NCBI GenBank assembly: GCA_034509425.1
Contig: JAVTVJ010001375.1
Span: 217,001-281,000 of the forward strand
From: Eopsaltria australis
Taxonomy: Eukaryota; Chordata; Aves; Passeriformes; Petroicidae
Length of the DNA: 64,000 nt
Direction: 5' to 3'
The notes under the pieces were generated by a model. It made no database searches. It worked only from the letters and a program-made list of their open reading frames with translations, and was not told the origin of the DNA. A program made the position numbers and the translations under genes. This document shows, one piece after another, positions 1 to 12,354 of this stretch (its first letter is position 1; each line of letters starts with the position of its first letter).

Positions 1-2119
1 ACCCAAAACCATGCAGGGAAAATAAATGTGCTGCAGGAGCAACAGATGTAGGAAAGTGCAGGACAGATCTTAGAGGAAGGGAAAAAACTTGGATATGTAT
101 TTCCACAGAGTGTTGCAATGTTCCAAAATTGAAGGGGAGAGTGGGATAATATCACCATCTGATGTGGCAGCTTATCATGAAGTAGAAAAGGTCAAGTTTT
201 GAGTCTCCCATATAGGTCAATATATGACACATTTCTCAGAGATATAACCCCATTCCTGCCACAGGATCTCGTAATGATGTCCTGTGTGATGAGGCACCTG
301 TGATTTGATGTTGAGAACAAAGCACTCAACCCCCTGGCACCCCTAGAGTGGGTCCTGCTGGACAAACTGAAAACCTTTAATCTTCAGGTTTCATCCACCC
401 TCTTACTTCCAAAAGGTGGATGCATCTCACAAGAGAAAATTTTCCTATCAGCATGGGGTGCCTGTTTCTTCTCCTTGTTCCCAATTCAGACTGGTTTTGG
501 GATTTCTGTTGTTAAACCTCCCTCCAATTTGTTTCCTGTAGCATGAGCACATGAGGTTCAAGCCAAGCTCTGCTTTTTAAAGTGTGATAAAGGCAAGGAG
601 CCCTGGGAAGGAGTGCCACAACTGTCTCCCCAGAAATTCAGGCTGGCAATGAGGAAGCTGTGAAAATCAAAGAGATTTAACATGTTGGCTTTTGTCTTTA
701 AGCAAGGTCCTACTAGAAATGTCCCCTATCTGAACCCCACAAAGAGAAGAGAAGGGGAAGAGTGAGATGAAGTTCATTAAACGTGGACAACTAGAGTGTG
801 ACTGGCACAGAAAGATTAGTAACTAGATTGTCTGGAGCACTGTAGTGTAAGAAAGACCATACACACGACAGATAAAACCCAGAGGAAATATCTGCAGGGC
901 AACAAAAACTGAAACTGTGCTTTTGTAATGGTTAAAGCTAATGCAAGAAGAAGGCCCTCAGCTTCAGTAATTCATCTGTAACCCTCTGGTGTGGCTCACT
1001 GCAGGTCTTACAAGGAGCAAGAGACTGGTGATGTCTTACCTCATAATGACCACTCCCATCTTTAATCAGCAGATGAAACCTGTGCCATGGCAAATCATAG
1101 ACCTGCAGGAGCACAGGACACTTTGGCAATGGATTCAGATCATTTTCCTCAAGCTATTAAAGAATGGTCACTGAGGACATATGTACACTGAATGGTGAGG
1201 GAAATTAACACTGCCACATATTGGTTATCCACACCTACGCCTGAAACGAACATGTTTCCAATTAAAAGTGAAAGAGACAATTGTTGAAGTCACTTTGGCA
1301 GTGAGAACTCTCCAGCTGCCTCTAGATTCCTGAATAAGTGAAATGTTTGACACAGAAGCATATGTTTTTGGCAACGTTGTTTAATCCATGTTTTAAAGGG
1401 AAAATTGAAATTCTACAAGGTGTGAAAAAAAAAAAAAAAGATCACTGGAACATTTTCTGTTTGGAGTGACAGAGACCATGTCACCCTTCTATTCCTGTTC
1501 TCTGTAGACTTTCATTTTGCAAGAACTGCCTTACAAATGAACAGAGAGGGAACATGCTGGGTAGGCACATAGCAGAAGAAAGCAGAGGTAGCAGCAGACT
1601 CCCAAAACAGTCACACTCTGCAAGATACTGAAAAGGGGCCTTGGAAGTAGAAATGCAATCTGAATTATAAAATCAGTGAAATCTCCTGCATGATAATGGC
1701 ACATGTTTAAAAATTTGGTCTTCCTATTTGTTTTTAAAACTGAAGAGGTGGGATGAAGATGGGGAAACACAACCTATAAATGTAAGTGAGTGACAAGTTA
1801 CAGTTACAGGCATCCCACAGCTCTGCCTCCCAACCCAGCACCCAGCCTAGACTGTCTCTCACTTCAGCAAGCCAGAAACTTGGATAGGCCCAACTGAGTC
1901 ATCTAACACTGTCTGCTGCTGCAGGCATGTAGCTCTAACTTGAAAAGGACACAGAACACTGTGGATATATGTGTTTTTAGTGCACTTCCACAAGGTTTGA
2001 TTCTAGAAACCAGCACTCAACTAACTTCCTTTATAAAGTCTGCTCTTAATGTGCTGAAATGTAAGCATTTTTACATATATCAAATAAAATCCTATTTAAT
2101 AATTTCAATTTCAAGCCAC
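1..2119. other. Unique non-coding DNA, no gene seen
   Basis: No recognisable gene or repeat family was found here. Reading frames are all under 80 codons, overlap on opposite strands and carry no domain I know. The only simple-sequence feature is a run of 15 A at 1425-1439. Best read as intron or intergenic sequence. Confidence 0.6.
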
Positions 2120-2287
2120 AAAAAAAAAAAAAATGATGGGAAACAAAACCAAATCCCACCAAATTACTTTTTCCAAGTAGCAGCCAATCATAAAAGAAAA
2201 CAATTACAACAAAAATCACAAACAAAAAAACAAAACAAACAACAAAAACAAACAAGCCAACAAAAAACCCAAACAAAACCAAAAGAA
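2120..2287. repeat. A/C-rich low-complexity tract
   Basis: It starts with a run of 14 A (2120-2133). A long stretch follows that is almost only A and C, with CAAA, CAAAA and CAAAC units. The open frames across it on both strands (Lys/Gln-rich on plus, Phe/Val-rich on minus) are products of the composition and not genes. Confidence 0.8.
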
Positions 2288-2354
2288 CACCAGAACTATA
2301 AAAACTTAGTATGTATCACATGCTTCTGCTAAGGGCTGCTCAAAAAGATGCATT

Positions 2355-2890
2355 TATTTCCCTTCTCTACTTTCTGTTTCTTATCCAGTCTTTACCCCAC
2401 TATAATGTGTTTTCCTTCATATTCCATGACGGCTTAGTTTCCTTCACAGCTTTTTGTAAGAGAATTTCTCAAAAGCTTCTTGAAAGTCCTAATAGATTAT
2501 GTCAGCCAGTATTCCTTTATCCAATATTTATTTGACACTTTCAAAGAATTCTAGTAAATTAAAGCAGCTTGATTTTCCTTTACACAACACACATTTCTTT
2601 GTCTGTTAGCTATCACACTTATCTAGGATTTTTTTATAATCCTACTTTTAATTATCATTGCAGTCCATTTGCTGAAGTAAGACTCACTGGTGTGCAATTC
2701 CCAGGACCATCCCTAATGTCTTTTTAAAAGACAGATAAAACATCTCCAGCGGATGATGTTAATGAGAGATTGTACATTTCTGTACAGCTCAACCACTTCG
2801 TCCTCAGGCTTCCTCAGCATCTGGTCCAGGTGGCTTGTTACCCAGGTTGGAAACTAGCCAGGACAGAGGGGTTAACACCTCTACCCATGA
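2355..2890 (-). mobile_element. Ancient CR1/L3-type LINE reverse transcriptase fragment
   Basis: Read on the minus strand, this is a decayed piece of a CR1-clade LINE ORF2. The clearest match is at 2670-2711, which reads GPGNCTPVSLTSA, the degenerate form of the NYRPVSLTS block of CR1 reverse transcriptases. Upstream on the same strand, near 2825-2850, is PPGPDAE, corresponding to the GPDG block. Farther along (towards 2400) the DNA still resembles the following RT region but is broken by stops and indels. The catalytic aspartate motif is not readable. The high divergence suggests an old CR1/L3-like copy and not one of the young avian subfamilies. Both ends are approximate. Family assignment is from remembered motifs. 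Confidence 0.72.
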
Positions 2891-4444
2891 GAAAAGTGCT
2901 CTGAAATCTTTAATGGCCAGATGCATCAAGAACATCAACCTCTATGTATCTGCTGATATTCAGCTTTTCCAGGAGCGTGGTGCCCCATGCTGGGAAAATA
3001 TCATGGCTTTCATCTGTGGACTCAAAGGGCAGAATTTTCTTGCAGTTTTATAGACTACAAAACTGATAGAACCATTTCAGCCATTTGTATACAAATATGC
3101 AGCAATTAGAGTGAATGAATGAAGCTCATTCCATAATTCCACTGAGCGCTATAGTATCATGTAATCAGTTTATTCTACCTGCAACATAAAATTCTACTTA
3201 GTTACACAAGAGTACATTTTATCAATTATTGATTTATGGACATCTACGGCTTTCTTCAGTCACCATTTATGCTCTTGGTTTTATCATCTCTGCTGTGCTG
3301 AGAGTAGTGTCATCCAGTGGCATAGTCTATACTACTTAAAATTCCACATACTTCAGTAGATTACCCCATTAACCATTATGTTTTCCAGGCTGTATAGATT
3401 AAAGTAATTAAACTTGTCCTCAAAGACCTAGCTTCTTGATTATGGGATCATTCTACCGCCTGCAGCACATTTGAGGTGATTTGCAGTAATATTGTCTTTG
3501 GGAATTTAGTGACCATATTACACTGACAGCAGTGAGAGCTGGTGGCCTTCGCAAAAATCTAAATTTCATCTATGCCCCTTGGAAAATATCTCACAGAGGC
3601 ATGCTGGGGCAAGGCAGCAGCATTATGGGTGGCTGGATGGCTTTGGGAGACTGGAACTGGCCTGTGTAACTCCCTAAATCAGGATTTACTGGTTTGGGCT
3701 GTAATGAACTTGCAACTGTGTTCTGGTTGGAAGTGACTGAAAGAGGTTTACAGAAGACTGTACATTGGCCCGTGTGAAGCGAGTTGGATAGCATCAGCAG
3801 AAAGAACAGGTGCCCATAGCATACTTAAACCAAAGTATCTCACTCAATTCTCAGGATAATAACTTCAGCATCAAGGCCAAGGATAAAATGAGAATGGTGA
3901 CTAAACTGCTTTTCCCTCCCGTGGAGGTGTCCCTTCAGGTCAAACGAATGCATGTTGGTCTGAAAATCTGAGGAAAGCTGCATATTTTCTGACTATGCTT
4001 TATCTTTTCTGTGGATAAAAGGGAGATTTAAGAATGTCAATCCTGCATCTTTCACTGGCATGAAATTTGCTAAAAAATGTGTAAAGGAGGCAAAAAAAAA
4101 ATTGATGCTTGTAGACAGGCTGCTGATACATTGTGGAGAAATTTTCAAAACCATTCCCTTTAGAAATAATTCATCTTGTGTGTCATATATTTTTCTCTTT
4201 TTCTCTGTACTTTTTCCTCCTTACAAAGGACTGGAAAACAGGATCCTCGATGCTTAAGAGTTAATCTGCTTTTGCTACCTATTCCTCACCTGCAGTCAAT
4301 ATTCCCCCTCTGTGACAACCATAGCTATGAATTTATTTATATAACAGCAGTGCCCAGGGGCCCCAGTAGGGATCAGCATTTCATTTATAATATGCAGCGA
4401 AATATAGCAGAGTCCCATGTGACTTTTTTTCTTAATAAACAAAG
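2891..4444. other. Unique non-coding DNA, nothing recognised
   Basis: No gene, LTR or CR1 signature was seen. Short open frames of 60-70 codons occur on both strands without a domain or plausible splice structure. Confidence 0.55.
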
Positions 4445-4512
4445 GATGAAAGGATATAAGTGGTTCTTCCCATTTTACAGATGGGAAACTAAAACCCAAG
4501 GAGATTAAAAGG
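4445..4512 (-). mobile_element. MIR-like SINE core fragment
   Basis: CCCATTTTACAGATGGGAAA at 4469-4488, followed by ACTAAAACCCAAGGAGATTAAAA, resembles the antisense of the MIR SINE core (CCCATTTTACAGATGAGGAAACTGAGGC type). MIRs are ancient amniote SINEs and occur in small numbers in birds. Only the core is readable, so the borders are approximate. Chance similarity cannot be excluded without a profile search. Confidence 0.5.
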
Positions 4513-5690
4513 CAGATGCAGAAAAGGATTTAGACGATGTACTGACTGCCACTTAGCCTGCATCCCATATACTCGTTACTCTCACTCTTGGCCATCTGCT
4601 TTTGGAATGATCTCTATATTTCATGGATTCTTAGGTTTTTTGACTAAATTTCCCTAGGGACATTTATTTCTGCCGTAATATAACCTGAATCTGGAGCTGC
4701 CCAATGTCTATTTCAATCCAAAATTCCCAATGGGATTCAAAAACTAGATTTTTTTTGCTTGGCTTGTCAGTGTTCCTGCTGGATTGAGCTTCTCATAAAA
4801 CAGTGACAGTAGACCTGTAGTACACAAGAACCTAACAGAAGCCAGGAACTTGGAACAGTGATGCTTGGTTTCCCTTTCTTTCTTTTTTTTTTTTTTTTTT
4901 AATTTTTTGTCTCCCATGACTTTGTATGAAATCTAGAACGTGGCTGTAGGCTTGTGTTCTTTGCACTTTAGATGCAATGTGCAGAGGAATGATGTTTAGT
5001 ATACAGTTTTCCAGATAAGATACATGGTATAAAAATGGAGGATGTTTGTTGACAGACCTGAGTTTAGGAATTGAACTCAATTCCCAGAGTCTAAAGGCCT
5101 ATTTTTATTTTATTTATGTCTTTTCTTGGGATCTATTTATATTTTATTTAAGACTGCTGACCTAATATGGTGTTCTAAGCTTATCTGAAACAAGACACAG
5201 GTGCTTTGATGACTGCAAATAATAAAGTAAGACCATTAGAAATTAATACTAGCAGATAAATTCTACCTGGTTAAGACAGAAGTTCCTGGAAAGGACATTG
5301 CAAGGAGCTAAGTCTCACTGCTGCATCTCCTTTTGTTTTTCAAGCTTTTTTTTCCTATATAGCTGGGTTTACAATATTTCTCAGAAATTCTACAATCCAC
5401 ACCAATGATGAATATTTTGGTCTAGTCTGAGATGTATCTTTAATTTCTGACTTCTGTGTTCAGGAATGGTGCCAGGTATCAGAGTCCATATACAATGAAA
5501 GTGTCTCTGCTATGGTCAATTCAGGGAAAAATTATTCTTTCTTGGAATTTCTGGGGCTATTCAAGACTATTTAAGTACTAGGGACACTGCCAGATAGAAA
5601 CTCAGTTGTTATCATCTATTCTTGGAAATTAACATAATTTAACATTATGGAGACAAGCCATTTTGTGCCACTTGTCTTCGGTGCTGGAAA

Positions 5691-5694
<4 letters not shown>
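4513..5694. other. Unique non-coding DNA with a T tract
   Basis: No gene recognised. A pyrimidine/T run lies near 4875-4900. The 82-codon minus-strand frame over it begins beyond the tract and ends in it with a poly-lysine stretch, so it is an artefact of the T run. Confidence 0.55.

Positions 5695-5743
<49 letters not shown>
5695..5743. repeat. (TAA)n microsatellite
   Basis: About 16 uninterrupted TAA units, followed by ATATATG. An uninterrupted trinucleotide array of this length is likely to vary between individuals. Confidence 0.97.
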
Positions 5744-5744
<1 letters not shown>

Positions 5745-7899
5745 TATATGGTATTGACTAATGAGTCAGAATAGGAGTGAGACTTTTATTGTCCTCTGTT
5801 TCTAGAAGTTCTTGATTTTTTGCATAGCTGTGCATTGTAATGAAGAGCAAGATTTATATTGTTTTCTTGTATAAAGAATACCAGTCTCTGAGCTACAGTA
5901 AATTTGCATGCTTTCACTGAAATCCACAGGACCGTGATTAAATTTGAACTACCGATTAAATCTTTTGTTCAGTTATCACCCAGGTTCTTAGTGCTTTGCA
6001 AGATCAAGCTGCATGGATCTAATCCAATTATCTTTGCCAAAGGAAGGTTGACTTTGACTACACCAGGATGAGTAACTGTGTATCGTGATTTAAGAGCCAC
6101 TGTAATGAAACCCCCTTGTTCTGCAATTATGCTGGGAACTTTCAAACACACATTTGACAATTGTTGTGCTCTTGAGAGGCAGCAGAGCGATTTTTCTGGT
6201 GGCTGAAATGTTTCATCTCACTCCACTACTGAAAAGGAGCAGGTAACTGCAGCCCACCCATTCTCTAAGGTACCCCAAACTGGTAACCCCCAGTCCTGGG
6301 AGTCAGAGATTTGTAGTGACAGCATTATGTGTTCCTTGAAAGAAAACCTCTCCCAAGTGGGTCAGGGGAAAGGGCTCAGAGAATGGCCCATCAGGAGTCT
6401 CAAATGTGTGCAATACACAAGTTGATTTTCTGCCTCCACTCCTTTTTGGTTTTTTTTGGTCCTACTCCTTCTCCTCTCTCGGATGAGTGAGAGAGTTTTA
6501 GTCTTCTGTTTAATAACAATCTGGGTTAGCCAGACAAGATAATTTATTTCACAAACCTTCTGTGATCTGGTGACCAAAATGCAGCTAAATCAACGTCTTA
6601 AACAGCCTACCATGAGCACGAGTTCTTGGGGAGCTAATAGGAATATGCACTCTGCCTCTTTTTCTCCACATTGGAAAGTAGAGTCAGAATCAGAAACAGA
6701 AGCTGAATTTTGTAGATTTGCTGTGTTTTTCTCTTTGTGGCCTTGCTTTGTCTTTTCTCCCTCTCCTGTTCCACACATTTTCCTTGCTTTCCCTGAAAGG
6801 AAGTAAATTAGCAACAACAATCCTGGCCCTTCTCAGTTAAGCTCTTTAAGGACGTTTTTTGCTTTTCTGTTCCAAAGAACATTTATTACTATCTTTAACA
6901 CAGTGTTTCAGTGTGTTAAAGCACACAATTCTCTCTAGAGGTTTTATTTTTTTTTTCTACAGCAAAAGGGGTAATAAAGAACATAGTTAAAGCCTCACTT
7001 AATAGTTTAAAACTTCATACTTCCACCTTTTTTTTCTTCATTCCCAAATGACTAAGCAGATTAACTCAGTGGTACTAGACTGGGAGAAGCAGTGACATTA
7101 AACATTGTTCAGTGAAAAAATCAGTTCCACTAGAGCAGGAGCCAGACTGAGGGTCTTTCCTCTGGACCCACTACACCCAGAGACTGCACTGATCTATAAG
7201 TTAATGAATTATGAAAAAAACCACAACCAACCAACCAAACAAACCAGAAACAAAAGCAAATACCACAAAACAAACAAAAATAAAGGAAAACTGCAGGTGT
7301 TTTAAAATGTGTTTTAAACCGGCTTATTTGGTTTATTTAAAAAAAAACAACTTCTACTGTCTTCTGCCAGAAGACCACCAAACATTCAAGCTGAAGGCAG
7401 TTTCAATCCTGAAGTCACATTGATATAAGAGAGAGAAGGAAAGCATTGCACAAACATGCATGGAACAGCACAGCTGAGACACACCTACATGGGACACTTG
7501 CTGTCCTTAGAATTATGATTCCAAATTCTTTTTGAACTGAAAGCAAAGTATTAGGACTTGGCATGATCCAAGCAGAGGTGTGCTGAACTGCATTTATGCA
7601 TATCAAATTTTACATTTTGGACAGAGAAAACAAAGCTTGTCATTTCCAGGATAGGCATCACTTATGGTCTTTGGAGGAATATTTTGCTCACATGAACCCA
7701 AAACATACAAGCAGCAGTAACTCAGCAGTGCATACATCTAACAATGGAAAGCTTTGCTGCACTTCAATCCCATGCTTTCAATTTGTGGCCAGGCAGCTGA
7801 ACACATCTTCAATGATCCTTGGATTCCTTTTTAACTCTATGAGCTGGAATCCATCACTTCCCAACATTTTCAAGTGTGAGAATTTGGAAGGTTTATTCT
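5744..7899. other. Unique non-coding DNA with an A/C-rich patch
   Basis: No gene recognised. An A/C-rich patch (ACCAACCAAACAAACC type) lies at about 7213-7290 and produces Lys/Asn/Gln-rich spurious frames. The rest is unique AT-rich DNA. Confidence 0.55.
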
Positions 7900-8012
7900 G
7901 ATCATTAATCAGCCCCTCCAATTAAGCACAATTACACCCTATAATGATAGTTATAATTATTGATTGATTAATCTTTCAACTATTAATTAAGATTCTTAAT
8001 TAAAGGAGTTTT
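7900..8012. promoter_or_regulatory. TAAT-core cluster, candidate regulatory element
   Basis: A very AT-rich block with many TAAT/ATTA homeodomain-type cores, including TGATCATTAATCA near 7900, TTGATTGATTAATC near 7960, and a near-palindrome at 7984-8004 with two TTAATTAA halves around GATTC. AT-rich composition alone produces some such cores, so this is only a candidate conserved element. No conservation data were available. Confidence 0.3.
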
Positions 8013-11000
8013 TTCATGTTATTTAAACTGAAACATGACTAATTATTTTATAATTTACTCAGTATGTGCAAAAACTGCATTAGTTCTGTTGTGTTTTCTC
8101 TGTTTCACTGCTGCATTGAAAAAGCTGAATTCAGATTTTCAAAAAGAGCTCTGTCTCCATTCTTGCATGGCCAACTTGTGGACAACTTTGTCCTTCCAGG
8201 TCTTCAGAAAGGGCTGAATCTAAAATGACTTCTACAACAGGAGATGCAAAGTGATCTCACAAGATTAAATAGTTTGAGAATCTTGGACTTTGCTTGCCAA
8301 CTGTCATGGATATTTGAGTTATTAGCCTTCAAGGGGTCTCACAATATGTAATCTAAAGAAGTCACTTGTGCTCTGGCATGAATGTAAGCACAACTGAAGT
8401 GGCACTGTGTGAAGTATGATGCAAGGTTCTAGTCTCCAAAACAATTCCAGACACTAGTGTATATATTTTGGCTATCACAAAACTGAAATACAGCGGCAGA
8501 GAATGAATTCATAAAGGCAGAGAGAGAGATGAAGAATTTAGATATATTTTTAGGCATAATTCTTCCTATTTGGAAGAAAATATTTTTCAACTAGATGATA
8601 AATTTACATAAAGAATAATTTCTAGGACTGCTTATCATTGTTTAATTCAACTTTATACTTGTATTACAGTAGACTGAACTCTTTATCTCAATGCATCCAA
8701 AATCATATTTTTGGGGAACTTTTTATATCCAAACAATTTTTTTTTCTTTTTCCCAGTACATCTAAACTATTTCTCTTTCATGAAACCATGGTAAGTCTTA
8801 GTTCTATTAAAAATTATGGATACAGGGTCAAGTTTTTAAAAGAATCCTATCAACAAAATTTTTGGTGTCTACAACTAAGTTAACCTCTTGGTGCATGGTC
8901 ACTGGATAGAAACAAAGAATTCTAAGTTGTGATTCATGAGATGCTTAAATAGATCCTTAAAGGGACAGGCAAGTGATTCTCTCTTAGAACATATATTTCT
9001 CTGTTGATTGTAAAGGAAGGCAAAGATATCTAGCTCAGATATAAAGCTCTAAAAATAAGTAAAATCCCTGTGCTTTGGAGGCTTGCACATTCTATTTAAA
9101 ATTTTGACTACAGTCTGTGCTAAAAACCTTTTACTCTGGAATACACATTCTGAGAATATTCACTTTAACAGTTGTTTTGTTGAACATATAATGGGATTAT
9201 TTGTGTGAACATAAATAAGGTTGGAAGAATTGCATTGTTTAGTCCAATAATACAACTGGTCTTGGTAGAACACAGCGTAAAGACATGCACTTTTTATTAG
9301 GAAATTAATCAACGGGGGATATTGATTTACAAACTAATAGATTGTGTTAGAATAGATTCTTCTAACTATAAAACTTTCAGTCTGGGGCATGTTATTTTAC
9401 CTTACAGGCATCAAAATGAATTGTTCCCTAGTTATATTTTTCTAAAAGCTTTACCTCTATGGAATAAAAGAAAGTTATGTCATTTCCAGCTAATCCCTTG
9501 CCATTTTGGAAAAGAAAAAAAAAAAGGGGAAAAAAAGGGGGGGAAAAGGAGCTCAAAAGAATAAGTCAGCTGCATGTATGGCAGATGCAGCAGTTTTACA
9601 TCATTCTATTGGTAATGGGGTTTGTTGATAGTATACACAAGTAAGCTGGAAATCCTTTAAAGCTCATGATATATTTCAAACAACATATAAACTAAACTGC
9701 CAGGCAAGGCTAAAAAAATTACAGAAGTATCTGCTTCATAAATTCACTTGCATCAGACCCTGATGAACCTGTCCCAAACTTGGCAGAGATCAATAGGGGC
9801 AGAAATCTTTGCACCAAGAGGATACTAATCTCTGAGAACTGGCCCATTTTAAGGTTGGGAGGAAACCTGTGTGTGTTTGGAAGGGATTATTGGTTTTGTT
9901 TTGTTTTTAACCCAGCCTTTCACCTGCAGATGGCTACAGCAGCACCTTGTCAAGATAAGCTGTCTGGCTTAAATCACCCTTTGCTCTGTATCAGCAGTGG
10001 GATGAAAACATAACTTGGAATGGAACTTAAAGGCCTGGGATTTTCACTGAAGTCATGGTGATGTCTGTACAAGAGAGATATTCAGGAATGAATACAATTC
10101 GTATTGTATGAGGTGCTGGGATTGACTTAGTGCAGCTTTTCACTGCAAGCTCTTCTGAGTCCTCATCAGAAGTCCATTGTAGCCAACTGAAAGAGTCCCC
10201 TTTTCTGTGATTATTAGCTAGGCTTGTACTTGTCCAAAATGTCTGGTGTGAGATTTATATGCTGAGACTGCAGAATGTTCAGTCTCCAAGCACAGAACAA
10301 ATCTTGATGGATTTTCTATATTATTTGACCAACTTCCCTTGACTTTCATTGAGTTTAGATGATGTGAAATCTCATCAGTAACCTGTAAAATCTCCTTCAC
10401 AGTTTGAATATCAGTGACCTCTTTCCATCAATAACTATATGGAAACCACTGCTTGCCAGATCAGAAACCATTTATGAACATAAATTTGCATAAGCTATAA
10501 ATCATCTCCTTCCAAGGAATCTGTGCAAAAATCACAAAATTGAGAAAATATGTTACATTGTTTTTACCTTCTCTGATCTTAACCATACAAAAATATTATT
10601 CTAATCTGTCAACTGATGAATATTCATAGACAGATTTAAACACTCAGCAAATTTATTACTAAAATAGGTTCCAATTTTTAAATCATTACTGTTTCACCTA
10701 TAGCCTTGTTAGTCCAGGGCTTAAATTATCCACTCACTTGGTGTCAGTGGAGGCAATAAATATTGGCAGTCACTAGTTTGGGTGATTTTTCTGTCTCATT
10801 CAAATTGTACCACAAGGTGAGTTCTCAGCGATGAACTGAATTTCCCTGAAGTTCACAGAGTTTTCGTTATCAGCATCTCTCCCTCGCACACAGGGCCCTG
10901 CGTTGCTCACACAGACAGCACCAAAATGCACTGCAGAGCTTTTAATGCATTCTGAATAGCTCTTGTCATTCAGGATCCTTCATTTCATGTTTCAGATTTT

Positions 11001-11087
11001 CCCAGGGGGCTTTGATGTTAATCCATTTCACACTTCTAACACATCTGCTCTTCTTCTGGCTTTCTTATCTCTTCCGAGCATTCAAAT
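8013..11087. other. Unique non-coding DNA with one A/G tract
   Basis: No gene or mobile element recognised. An A/G-rich low-complexity patch lies at about 9508-9550 (A runs broken by GGGG and GGGGGGG). Reading frames reach only about 80 codons and are not supported. Confidence 0.55.
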
Positions 11088-11142
11088 AAAAAAAAAAAGA
11101 AAAAAAAAAAAAAAGGAGAAAAAAAAAGGAAAAGAAAAAAAA
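11088..11142. repeat. A-rich tract with G interruptions
   Basis: Almost pure A with scattered G and GG, ending before GTTTTAGC. It encodes the Lys-rich tail of a spurious plus-strand frame. It may be a decayed poly(A) or a simple-repeat expansion. Confidence 0.9.
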
Positions 11143-11756
11143 GTTTTAGCTGTCATTGTGCAGTTTCTGAAGCAAGACTTTAATGATGAAGCACACTCCA
11201 GCTAACTTCATTGATACTTGGTTTTAGCCACACAAGGAGTTATGCATGCACAATATATCCAAGGCTAACTGCTTCCCTGTTACTTTGGATTTCTCTTGGC
11301 TCTTCATGTAAATGAAGAAAAAGCTGCCCATCATAGTCCCTAGAAGTAAGACAGTGTGGTCCAGTGATTAGTTTTTGTACATCAATGGGTTTTATAAGAA
11401 GCCACCCCTCTCCAGCAGCATCAACTAAACTGTGACCAAAACAACTTTCATGTGTAGGTGTGAAATGCTGAACAAACACTGTGCAGTGGTCCCTTCTAGT
11501 TATAACAGGAGTTGCCAAAATTCAGTGTTCTGATCCTTGATCTCAGACAAATTAACTTTTTTTTCCTCAGAAGGCCAAGATTTAAAGTGGAAATAAGTAA
11601 TGCTAGTAAGAAAGATAATTCAGAATTCCTTATTATTCTCCACTACACCCCAAGTGAAATGTAGCTCACATACTTATACCAGCTCTATGCAGCAAGTCAA
11701 AGCTGAATGCTCAGTCTCACTCCATAGTCAGTGGTGAAATACTGGGAGCTCTGGGT

Positions 11757-11802
11757 GTGATTCATCCCATCCCAAGATTTCAGTCTAGATGGGATGAATC
11801 AC
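11757..11802. repeat. Perfect 15-bp inverted repeat (hairpin)
   Basis: GTGATTCATCCCATC at 11757-11771 is exactly reverse-complementary to GATGGGATGAATCAC at 11788-11802, with a 16-nt spacer. The surrounding 11143-12316 is otherwise unique DNA with no gene recognised. The arms are too short for a typical microRNA precursor and there are no obvious transposon ends. Confidence 0.95.
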
Positions 11803-12316
11803 CAGCTCTAGGTATCACTTTCCAGTGACACACAAAGTTTGTGGATGACAGCTTTAACTAAAAGTTTTATATTCAGGTAGCTAGAGCCAAGTAAAAATAA
11901 TCCTAACTTTTGATTTTATCTTGGAGAATAAAAGAACTATTATAAATATCCTTAGTTTCCTTTTTATCCTTTCTTTCCCCTTTGGCTGGGTGAGGCATTA
12001 AGGCTATTAATGATAGTCCCCATTTTAAATATGAAAATGTACTATTTCATGGTTAAACTTTGCAGGAAATGTTCTATTGTACAGTTGCACCTTATTTGAG
12101 GCATGTTTTGTGGGACTGACCAAAACTGGTTGCTTAACAAAGGCAGTAACTTAATAATGCTGGAAAAGAATTGTATTCAAAGCATCTCTATAGACAGGAG
12201 GTTACCTAATAACATTCTATTGTAGGCCTGTCACTGTCTATGAAAGACATGCATTATCATATAAATGAAAAGACTTCTCTTTTCCATCATCCATATCCTC
12301 ACTTCCCCTAAAACAT

Positions 12317-12354
12317 AAAAAAAAAAAAAAAGAAAAAAAAAAGGAAAAGAAAAA
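12317..12354. repeat. A-rich tract
   Basis: A15 followed by G-interrupted A runs, ending in AATCGG. Low complexity. Confidence 0.92.

Noticed and set aside
1940..2332. 130-codon plus-strand frame, Lys/Gln/Thr-rich at its end
   Set aside because: The long tail is translation of the A/C-rich low-complexity tract.
11350..11575. CAGTGTGGTCCAGTGATTAG and a later TTGATCTCAGACAAATTAAC as one MIR copy
   Set aside because: Spacing between the two blocks is about twice that of MIR and the middle shows no similarity.
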